A stretch of 15,811 bases of DNA from NCBI GenBank assembly GCA_030043175.1, contig JASHYD010001272.1, forward strand, positions 1 to 15,811, read 5' to 3'. Numbering within the stretch: position 1 is the stretch's first letter; each line of letters begins with the position of its first letter. Under the pieces are notes generated by a model, which saw only the letters and a program-made list of their open reading frames with translations, did not search any database and had not been told where the DNA came from. Below are positions 7,715-13,504 of this stretch, piece by piece. A program made the translations under genes and the position numbers. This DNA is from Xanthobacteraceae bacterium (GTDB taxonomy: Bacteria > Pseudomonadota > Alphaproteobacteria > Rhizobiales > Xanthobacteraceae).

Positions 7715-8058
7715 TGCTAATCCCTTCCCGTATCTATCAATCGCATGTTAATTAATTCGACAAAACTTTGCCACTCGTCAATTGACTGATGCGCACCGGC
7801 CCCCGAGACCCCACCATGTCTTCGACGCGCCTGCGCCTCGGACACTCCCTCACCAGGCGTCGACCGTCCTAACCACCGGCGCTCTGCACCTGCCTGTTGA
7901 GCCTCGCCCGTATCCCAGCCCGGCATCCGATGGACGCCAAGAGATCAAAGGCGCCCGGATCAACACCGTTTGGCAGCTCGCCGGAGCACACGTTAGCTCA
8001 GACGGCTCGATCCCCCGCATCCCACCGTGTTCGCGAGGCTCACCGTTGGGCGGCCGGT
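7715..8058. other. Intergenic region between tssA and tssB
   Basis: No convincing gene. A minus-strand reading frame fills 7717-7926 and stops 2 bases before tssB, but it has no ribosome binding site and low-complexity, arginine/glycine-rich content over most of its length. In the minus direction the last ~60 bases before tssB are an AT-rich island (about 7735-7785) in otherwise GC-rich DNA. It contains TTGACG and, 18 bases later, AATTAA, which is a poor but possible sigma-70-like pair upstream of tssB. No terminator-like hairpin with a T-run is seen after tssA. Confidence 0.35.
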
Positions 8059-9483
8059 TTACTTGTCCGCAGTGATAGTCTTAAGCGCTGATTTTGGCAA
8101 CACGTCTCGCAATACGCCCATGAAGTCCCGCTCGGCCAGCGCCCGGGCTCGCTGGCACAGCATCGGCACCGGGCTCGATGGTTCGCAGTGGCGGAAATAG
8201 CGCTGGACCAGGTCGAGCAATGCGATGGCGTCCGTACGCGATTCAACGCGATATCGGGCCGGCGCGGACGTTGCCGCCGACTCCTCGTCACCGTTTAGCG
8301 CAGACGCCACGCTGGAGAGTCCTGAGAGCTTGCCGAGCGGCAATTCGAAGACCTGGTCTGTGCCGATCTGAAAAGCCGCCTTATCGACCTGCGACGGCAC
8401 CAGAATCGTCATCACCTCGAGAAACGATTTGCCAAGGAGCTGATGCGCCTGGCGCACCAGCGGGAGGGCCGGGCTCGATGGCTCTTTATGACTGTAATAA
8501 TCGGCGATGGCGGCAAGCGCCTGGGCGACCTCGGTGATCGACGCCGGCGTGGGGTTGGCGGCCGAAATCGAACTCTTCTTTTGCTGCCGCTCATGATCCT
8601 CGCCGGCGGCCTCTTCGCCTGGTTCGTCAGTCGAGGTTACCGCCACATAGGGATCGATCCAGGCCAGCATCCGCTCGACCAGCGGGGGAAGGCTCTTGAG
8701 GCCGGCCGACTTGCCTTGCACGGCGAACGCCATGACGATCCGCTGCAACGAGCTCTTAAGGAGCGCCAACTGATTGCGTGCCCTGGTCAGGACCGCCAGG
8801 TCAGCTCTGCCGAGGGCTTCGGCGATGGCCGTTCCCGCCAGTTCCAGGTCTCCCGGCCGCGGTTTGGCCTCCCCTGTCGTGACCATCCACTTGCGATAGG
8901 TGACCACCCCGATCCGGCCATCCTCGAACAATGGTGCATATTGCAGAGGAAAGATCACCGTCGGCAGGTCGAGCGCCGATATCACTGCGGCGCGCCCCTC
9001 CACACCGCCACGCTGGAGACGGGGGTGAACCGCATCCCAGAACCGGTCGAGCCATTCGGCGATTGCCGCGACGTTGGCGGCGAAACCAGCCAGATTCCTG
9101 TTCAAAATCAAAAGACGGGCCTGCAAGGCGAGCAGCCTAATGTCCCGCGTGCGCGCAAGAAGTCGCTTTACCGACGCAATCTGGCCGTCGATATCATCGA
9201 TGGCCGACGGATCGAAGGGCTTGCCGTCTTCGGGCGAGAAAAAGGTGGTCGGCAGCAGACCTTCCACATTGGCGAAAAGGTTGATGTAGCCCGCATCGTC
9301 TTCGAAATCGAGATCGGGTCCGCACGGATCTGCCTCTGACAGCGGGGCGCAGAGCGCGGCCACCGCCGGATCGAGAGTGGTCAGATTGGGTTCGGCCGGC
9401 GCGGGCGCAGGCCCACCGACGCCCGCTTGCGGCGGAACAACTTCCATCACGGTCGACCCGTTCGATCCGTCCTCGCTTGCCAT
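8059..9483 (-). CDS. tssA: TssA (ImpA family), T6SS assembly protein
   Basis: TssA proteins bind the baseplate, prime tube/sheath growth and, in some classes, cap the distal sheath end. The protein is 474 residues from the ATG at 9483. The ImpA N-terminal domain is recognisable: LSEADPCGPDLDFE near 44-57, then LARTRDIRLLALQARLLIL near 97-115, AEWLDRFWDAVHPR near 128-141 and LDLPTVIFPLQYAPLF near 157-172. The C-terminal half contains two copies of a Y-(Y/F)-x-H-x-EPSSP motif with E at residues 334 and 434. The ATG at 9483 is preferred to a GTG 30 bases upstream because the longer form adds only a polar stretch and has no better ribosome site. First of the tss genes in the minus arm; the class of TssA cannot be settled by eye. 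Confidence 0.92.
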   Translation of the reverse strand: MASEDGSNGSTVMEVVPPQAGVGGPAPAPAEPNLTTLDPAVAALCAPLSEADPCGPDLDFEDDAGYINLFANVEGLLPTTFFSPEDGKPFDPSAIDDIDGQIASVKRLLARTRDIRLLALQARLLILNRNLAGFAANVAAIAEWLDRFWDAVHPRLQRGGVEGRAAVISALDLPTVIFPLQYAPLFEDGRIGVVTYRKWMVTTGEAKPRPGDLELAGTAIAEALGRADLAVLTRARNQLALLKSSLQRIVMAFAVQGKSAGLKSLPPLVERMLAWIDPYVAVTSTDEPGEEAAGEDHERQQKKSSISAANPTPASITEVAQALAAIADYYSHKEPSSPALPLVRQAHQLLGKSFLEVMTILVPSQVDKAAFQIGTDQVFELPLGKLSGLSSVASALNGDEESAATSAPARYRVESRTDAIALLDLVQRYFRHCEPSSPVPMLCQRARALAERDFMGVLRDVLPKSALKTITADK

Positions 9484-9574
9484 CGCTATAGGTTCTCGAC
9501 TACTGCTTCGCACCGCGCAGGTTCGACGTTTAAGAGGCTGCGAGGTAGCTCAGTATCATGACGATACCTATTCC

Positions 9575-9606
9575 TCTACGAAATCAAATCTTCTACGAAA
9601 TCAAAT
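9575..9606. repeat. 15-base direct repeat, two copies, before tssA
   Basis: Identical copies of TCTACGAAATCAAAT at 9575-9589 and 9592-9606 are separated by two bases. The 17-base period is not an exact number of helical turns. They lie 92-123 bases upstream of the tssA start, are AT-rich in GC-rich surroundings, and could bind a regulator of the minus-strand tss operon. Confidence 0.85.
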
Positions 9607-9775
9607 GAACTTGCAATCGCGATCAGCCTCGGCGGGGCGTATTTCAGGCGTCGGCGTGAACCAACGCCCCGGCCCGCCACACCAAGACCCGGGTCGAAAG
9701 CCCAACCGGCTCGGGCTCGATTGTCAGAAAAATCAACATCACGCCCAAGGGATTTCAGCTTAGCGGCAACGCAGA

Positions 9776-9824
9776 CGCGGGCGTCCTGCCCCGCACTTTG
9801 CAAACAGGCGGCGACACGCCCGCG
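9776..9824 (-). terminator. Inverted repeat after the Cys-rich gene, possible terminator stem
   Basis: Perfect 9-base arms CGCGGGCGT (9776-9784) and ACGCCCGCG (9816-9824), with a 31-base loop, start 5 bases past the stop of the minus-strand Cys-rich gene. There is no T-run, and the loop is long, so it is at best a weak or factor-dependent end. It could separate this gene from tssA. Confidence 0.3.
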
Positions 9825-9828
9825 CGCG

Positions 9829-10131
9829 CTATCGGCACAATGACTGCCACGCGCATTTTCGGTCACTGTTACAAACCCACGCCTGCCGGCATTTCGAGGT
9901 GCCGAGGGGGGGAAGCATCAAGGGCCCCAACGGCGCCATCTGCACCCGCCGGCTCGGACAGAGCGTGAGGGGGCAAAGAGGCGCAATTTCAGTTTTGCGC
10001 TCGCAAATGGGCTGCATCCGTCCATCGACGCACAGGCAGCGACAGGTCGCGCCTGCCTCTTGGGCGGTCACACCCAAGAAGAGACCGCACAGGATCATTG
10101 AACCGCACCGGATCACCGACTTCATCTCCAT
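9829..10131 (-). CDS. Small exported cysteine-rich protein, unknown function
   Basis: Unrecognised by name, but clearly looks real. The 100-residue product starts MEMKSVIRCGSMILCGLFLG, a signal peptide with a short basic n-region and a hydrophobic core, and has an AxA-type cleavage site (E-A-G-A) with cutting likely after residue 28. The mature ~72 residues hold ten cysteines (30, 32, 34, 43, 53, 58, 81, 87, 93, 99), with a CxCxC start, a proline-rich middle and a W-x(0-1)-C-containing end, so a disulfide-bonded periplasmic or secreted protein is likely. The signal peptide has no good lipobox. The ATG at 10131 has GAGGAG 8-13 bases upstream. I recall similar small Cys-rich hypothetical proteins in Bradyrhizobium-type genomes, but cannot confirm this. 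It lies in the tssA orientation between tssA and vgrG; a link to T6SS is only suggested by position. Confidence 0.72.
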   Translation of the reverse strand: MEMKSVIRCGSMILCGLFLGVTAQEAGATCRCLCVDGRMQPICERKTEIAPLCPLTLCPSRRVQMAPLGPLMLPPLGTSKCRQAWVCNSDRKCAWQSLCR

Positions 10132-10413
10132 CGCCTTGCTCCTCGAAGCATTCCCATGTGTCGTCTACGTCCCTTTAAAGATGTCCGCCGCAAACCCGGC
10201 CATCTCGTTAAGCTAGCCAGGGCGTCCCACAGTCGGGCAGTTATCGTACATCAGTTTGCGGATTGCTAATCCGTGTCGCTCGCGGCTTTGCAGCATTGAA
10301 CCCAACCGGCCGGCCATCGCACTATAGGCTGACGCGTGTTCGCGAACCGCGCGATTCGACGCGCTCTGAAGGCCCTACTGACGATAAGACAGTCCCGAAA
10401 GGCGGAAGGTCCA
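10132..10413. promoter_or_regulatory. Divergent control region between the Cys-rich gene and vgrG
   Basis: This 282-base stretch must hold the start signals for the rightward vgrG arm and probably for the leftward Cys-rich gene. It contains a near-palindrome CGGATT-GCT-AATCCG at 10259-10273, about 140 bases before vgrG. The vgrG ribosome site GGAAGG is at 10404-10409. No convincing -35/-10 pair or sigma-54 site was found. Confidence 0.5.
10259..10273. promoter_or_regulatory. Near-palindromic site upstream of vgrG
   Basis: Six-base arms CGGATT and AATCCG flank a 3-base centre. The size and position, in the middle of a divergent intergenic region, fit a dimeric regulator operator. An RNA hairpin with a 3-base loop is the alternative. 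The symmetry is seen; the function is inferred. Confidence 0.35.
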
Positions 10414-12396
10414 ATGGCAAATCTCAGTCAATCCGAACGCATCGCCGAGTTGACGACGCCGCTCGGTAAAGACGTACTGGTGCTGGTTCAGTTCAAGGGA
10501 ATTGAGGGCCTCGGCGAATTATTCGAATTTCATATCGAAGCCATAAGCGAACAGGAAAACATCGATTTCGACAAGGCGCTGGGCCAGGGATGCACGCTCA
10601 AGCTCAAAGCCTATAAGGACAAAGAACGCATCTACAATGGCATCTTGACCCATGCGCAATGGGTCGGAAAGGCCAAGGATTACTATCGCTACAAGCTCGT
10701 TCTGCGACCATGGCTGTTCCTCTTGGGCCATCGGGCCGATTGTCGGATCTTCCTCGACAAGGAGGTCCGCGAAATCATCAAGAGCGTCTTCAGCAAGGCC
10801 GGATTCACCGATTTCGACGACCGCACGAGTAGCAATTACGACAAAATCCCATACTGCGTGCAATACCGCGAAACCGACCTCACCTTTGTTACCCGGCTGA
10901 TGGAGCAATACGGAATCTATTATTTCTTCGAGCATTCCGACGGCAAGCACACACTGGTGATGGCCGACTCCCACTCCTCCCACAAAGCCGTCGCCGATCT
11001 CCCGAAGGTGCCGTTCATCCCTTTCAAGAAGAAGGAACAGCACACCGAACCGCATGTTAGTGAATGGACGTCGGAGCGTCGCTTTTGTACCGGCAAGGTC
11101 CAGTACAACGACTATGACTACTTGAAGCCGAGCAAGAATCTGCTGGCGCCCGCAGAGGCTTCGGAGACTTACACAAACTCGAAGCTCGAGGTTTACGATT
11201 ATCATCCGGCGAGATACGACGATCAGGCTAAAGGCAAGGATTTCGCGCGCTTCCGCCTTGAAGCCCTGCAGGCCGCGGATCGTCGCCGCCACATCCGCGG
11301 CGATGCCGCCTCGCTGTTTCCGGGTGGGCTCGTCACGGTCGAAAAGCACCTGACCGACTCGGAAAACAAGGAGTATCTGATCGTCCGCTGCGGCCACCGC
11401 TTTTTGAGTCACCACTATCGCTCTGTTATTGCGTCCGATCCGGAGAGCACGCCTCCGGCTGGCGCCCTGGCGGAGCCAGCTACCGCGACCGGGACCGAGC
11501 AAGATCAGGTCTATTACGGGTCGTATGAATTCCTGCCGAGTGACCGCCCGTTCCGGTTGCTTCCGGTGACGCCGAAGCCGCGCATCCGCGGCATACACAC
11601 GGCCAAGGTCGTTCCCAAGCAGGGCGAGGACAGCGAAGAAATCAGCACCGACGAGTATGGCCGGATCTGGGTCCAGTTCTTCTGGGACCGCGATCCACAG
11701 AAGTCCTGTCCGATCCGGGTCAGCCATGTCCACGCCGGCGCGCAATGGGGCGGACAATTCATCCCGCGGGTCGGCATGGAGGTGGTGGTCCAGTTCCTGG
11801 AGGGCGACCCCGACCGGCCGCTGGTGACCGGCGTCGTTTATAATGACGACAAGAAGCACCCGTATAGTCTTCCCGACAACAAAACCCAGCAGGGCTGGCG
11901 GTCCGACTCGTCGAAAGGCCACAACGGCTACAACGAATTGATGTTCGACGACAAGGCCGAATCGGAACTCATCCGGATGCACGCCGAAAAGGATCATGAT
12001 GTTACGGTGAAGAATATCCAGACCCACACCATCGGAGAGGAGTTCATGACTCCGCAGGGAAAGCCGTCGCGTACCACGACGTTGAAAAACGGCGACGATC
12101 AGCTGACCCTCGACATGGGGGATCGGAATATCACGCTGTCGATGGGCAACCAGAGCACGACGCTGAGTATGGGGGAGTACACCACCACCACCATGCAGGG
12201 AATTACGCTTACGGTGTGCTTTGGGGTGAGTTCGATCGCCATTAGCCCGGAATCGATTTCACTCTCGTCGCCGGAGATCAATCTCATGGCGGAAACCGCC
12301 ATCAACATCCTGGCGCCCAACGTCGCTGTCGGCGCGATCCTAAATACACCCGAGTTAAACGCCACCGCCGCCACGATCTCCGGCATTCCACTCTAG
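10414..12396 (+). CDS. vgrG: VgrG (TssI) spike protein
   Basis: VgrG trimers form the puncturing spike on the Hcp tube; effectors or PAAR proteins load on it. The protein is 660 residues from the ATG at 10414, which has a GGAAGG site 5-10 bases upstream; an in-frame upstream extension to 10336 is basic and unlike the family. Order of domains: gp27-like part (about 1-380), with LGEL-FEFHIEAIS near 33-47 and YRETDLTFVTRLMEQYGIYYFFEH near 152-175; gp5-like OB-fold (about 400-480) with DEYGRIWVQFFWDRD, RVSHVHAGAQWGGQFIPRVGMEV and GDPDRP at 464-469; then NELMFDDKAESE near 507-518. The rest (about 525-660) is a beta-helix-like stretch rich in T, S, M and I. No separate toxin domain is seen, so it is a structural-type VgrG. 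First gene of the plus arm. Confidence 0.96.
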   Translation: MANLSQSERIAELTTPLGKDVLVLVQFKGIEGLGELFEFHIEAISEQENIDFDKALGQGCTLKLKAYKDKERIYNGILTHAQWVGKAKDYYRYKLVLRPWLFLLGHRADCRIFLDKEVREIIKSVFSKAGFTDFDDRTSSNYDKIPYCVQYRETDLTFVTRLMEQYGIYYFFEHSDGKHTLVMADSHSSHKAVADLPKVPFIPFKKKEQHTEPHVSEWTSERRFCTGKVQYNDYDYLKPSKNLLAPAEASETYTNSKLEVYDYHPARYDDQAKGKDFARFRLEALQAADRRRHIRGDAASLFPGGLVTVEKHLTDSENKEYLIVRCGHRFLSHHYRSVIASDPESTPPAGALAEPATATGTEQDQVYYGSYEFLPSDRPFRLLPVTPKPRIRGIHTAKVVPKQGEDSEEISTDEYGRIWVQFFWDRDPQKSCPIRVSHVHAGAQWGGQFIPRVGMEVVVQFLEGDPDRPLVTGVVYNDDKKHPYSLPDNKTQQGWRSDSSKGHNGYNELMFDDKAESELIRMHAEKDHDVTVKNIQTHTIGEEFMTPQGKPSRTTTLKNGDDQLTLDMGDRNITLSMGNQSTTLSMGEYTTTTMQGITLTVCFGVSSIAISPESISLSSPEINLMAETAINILAPNVAVGAILNTPELNATAATISGIPL

Positions 12397-12401
12397 AGCC
12401 T

Positions 12402-12431
12402 AAAAATCCGGTGATGTTTAGCCACCTTTTT
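12402..12431 (+). terminator. Possible weak terminator of vgrG
   Basis: Five bases after the vgrG stop, AAAAA leads into GGTG (12410-12413), a 9-base loop, CACC (12423-12426) and TTTTT (12427-12431). The A-run and T-run can extend the short stem across an internal bulge. A 4-base GC stem is weak, so this may act only in part. Confidence 0.35.
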
Positions 12432-12650
12432 GCAGTCAGGGCTTCGCAAGTCAGGGCGCCGGTCTTTCCCGACCGTGACGTCCTGTTCGCTGAAAATCAG
12501 CAAAAGACGCGACGAGGGTGTCCGCGACGGCGGGGGTTTGTGCGTGCATGACGATGATTTCAGTCTCACAGGAAACCGATCGCATTGACAGCGGGGCCAC
12601 GCCGGCGCAAGGCTCCTGGTCTGCTGTGACGGTCTGACCACCTGATGATT

Positions 12651-12669
12651 GCGCCGCCTCCGGCGGCGC
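12651..12669 (+). promoter_or_regulatory. Strong hairpin just upstream of the unknown gene
   Basis: Perfect 8-base GC-only arms GCGCCGCC (12651-12658) and GGCGGCGC (12662-12669), with a 3-base loop TCC, end 13 bases before the ATG at 12683. The only ribosome-site-like bases (CGGGG, 12671-12675) follow directly. The hairpin could limit ribosome access, act as a leader element, or be the end of the vgrG transcript; a short T-rich stretch (TTCTT) follows. Confidence 0.55.
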
Positions 12670-12682
12670 CCGGGGTTCTTCG

Positions 12683-13237
12683 ATGTCTCGCCTCCGTTTC
12701 GCTACTGCCCAGGCCGTGTTCGAAACGTTTCCGGAACTGGCGCAGAAAATCGCCGGTGCGCCGGGCAATCAACCGCCCATCGATTTCCTCAAAAAGCTGG
12801 CCGCCGACGGCCGTATCGCCGACGCGGTAACCTTTTGTGCCTACCTGCTGTCGCGGCGAGAAGCGGTGTGGTGGGCGTGCGGATGCGTGAGGATGCTGTC
12901 GGGCGACCTTGCGAAAGACCAAGCCGCCGGACTGCTGGCGGCCGAGGCATGGGTCTACAGGCCCGACGATGAAGAGCGTCAGCACGCGCTGGAGATCGGC
13001 ACCGGAGGCAGCGGCAAAGACGTCATGACATGGCTGGCGCGGGCAGCCGGATGGTCCGGCGGATTTCTCAACCGCAGTCCGAACCGGCAGGATCCGATTC
13101 CCCCATACATGACCGCACGTGCCGTTCGCATTGCGGTTCTGCTCAGCGCTGGCAAGGTCAGTGGGGCTCAACGACAGAAGTGGTTCGACGCGTGCATTGC
13201 GGAGGGTATCAAGCTTGCGGAAAGCGGACTGTCATGA
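12683..13237 (+). CDS. T6SS-locus protein of unknown function (possibly DUF6931)
   Basis: 184-residue soluble protein, predicted mostly helical by eye, with no signal peptide or membrane segment. It starts MSRLRFATAQAVFETFPELAQKI and contains LADA-like helices, a striking RREAVWWACGCVRML segment near 58-72, LAAEAWVYRPDDEERQHAL near 85-103 and AARAAGWSGGF-like glycine/tryptophan residues near 118-130. I recall proteins of this type annotated as DUF6931 next to vgrG and tagH in alphaproteobacterial T6SS loci; this is memory, not a search. No effector, immunity or adaptor function can be assigned; its place between vgrG and tagH would fit an adaptor or a regulator. The ATG at 12683 has only a weak site behind a strong hairpin. 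The stop is followed by overlapping inverted repeats. Confidence 0.8.
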   Translation: MSRLRFATAQAVFETFPELAQKIAGAPGNQPPIDFLKKLAADGRIADAVTFCAYLLSRREAVWWACGCVRMLSGDLAKDQAAGLLAAEAWVYRPDDEERQHALEIGTGGSGKDVMTWLARAAGWSGGFLNRSPNRQDPIPPYMTARAVRIAVLLSAGKVSGAQRQKWFDACIAEGIKLAESGLS

Positions 13238-13268
13238 ATGGCTTGCCATGACGAGGTCGGTCATGCCA
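13231..13268 (+). repeat. Overlapping inverted repeats at the 3' end of the unknown gene
   Basis: GTCATG at 13231-13236 overlaps the stop codon, CATGAC lies at 13247-13252 and GTCATG again at 13260-13265. The middle copy can pair with either flank: the right-hand stem extends to 8 of 9 bases (13244-13252 with 13260-13268, 7-base loop). No T-run follows. It could be a transcript-end structure or a fragment of a dispersed repeat. The following 236 bases to tagH show no gene. Confidence 0.5.
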
Positions 13269-13504
13269 CGGCGTCGCCGGACAGAGCGACAAGAGGCGCA
13301 GCGCCCGAGACCTCGGTACGGCAAGCAATCCGCGATGAGAACCTTTGATGAGAAATCGCGAAGGGGCGACCGCCGAGGTGGCTTGAACGATGGCCGGACC
13401 GGTCCTAAAGGGGTGTCGGCAATTGACATTCCTTCTGGGACTCACCGCTGTGGCAGTCTCGCGTGTTGTGTCAACCGGAAGTTTGACCCACTCAAAGAGC
13501 CGCG
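13238..13504. other. Intergenic region between the unknown gene and tagH
   Basis: 267 bases without a convincing gene; the open frames here are arginine-rich and lack ribosome sites. Apart from the inverted repeats at its left end it holds a 10-base palindrome GGACCGGTCC at 13396-13405. TGGCAG at 13450-13455 was tested as a sigma-54 -24 element, but no GC at the correct -12 distance follows. AAAGAG just before 13505 serves as the tagH ribosome site. Confidence 0.35.

Larger units (their letters stand above)
9484..9828. promoter_or_regulatory. Upstream region of tssA with direct and inverted repeats
   Basis: No convincing gene. Likely 5' control region of tssA. It contains a 15-base direct repeat TCTACGAAATCAAAT at 9575-9589 and 9592-9606 (17-base period), a short palindrome GTATC-ATGAC-GATAC at 9553-9567 between that repeat and tssA, and a 9-base inverted repeat at 9776-9784/9816-9824 next to the end of the Cys-rich gene. 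No sigma-54 -24/-12 match and no clear sigma-70 promoter were found. The repeats are seen directly; the regulatory role is inferred from position. Confidence 0.45.
12397..12682. other. Intergenic region between vgrG and the unknown gene
   Basis: 286 bases with no convincing gene: a short plus-strand frame ending TGA at about 12639 lacks family likeness and a good ribosome site. The stretch contains the possible vgrG terminator at 12402-12431 and a strong hairpin at 12651-12669 next to the following start codon. The gap suggests that the downstream gene may not simply be co-transcribed with vgrG. Confidence 0.4.

Noticed and set aside
7717..7926. Minus-strand 69-residue frame ending 2 bases before tssB
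   Set aside because: No ribosome binding site and a Gly/Arg-rich composition typical of a chance frame in GC-rich DNA; not recognised as any T6SS protein.
8443..9339. 298-residue plus-strand frame across tssA
   Set aside because: Antisense shadow of tssA; no family likeness, and tssA is clearly coding on the other strand.
9576..9866. Minus-strand 96-residue frame overlapping the end of the Cys-rich gene
   Set aside because: Needs a GTG start without a ribosome site, overlaps a better gene, and runs through the direct repeats upstream of tssA.
10336..10413. N-terminal extension of VgrG
   Set aside because: The added 26 residues are basic and unlike VgrG N-termini, while the ATG at 10414 has a good ribosome site.
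10519..12027. Long 502-residue open frame antisense to vgrG
   Set aside because: A shadow of vgrG codon use in GC-rich DNA; the plus-strand product is an unmistakable VgrG.
12505..12639. Short plus-strand frame after vgrG ending near 12639
   Set aside because: About 40 residues with no good start signal and no family likeness; not enough to call.
12566..13171. 201-residue minus-strand frame across the unknown gene
   Set aside because: Composition is Arg/Pro/His-rich and unlike a folded protein; the plus-strand product has a sensible helical composition and fits the operon.
13450..13467. Possible sigma-54 promoter before tagH
   Set aside because: TGGCAG is present, but there is no GC at the fixed -12 distance.
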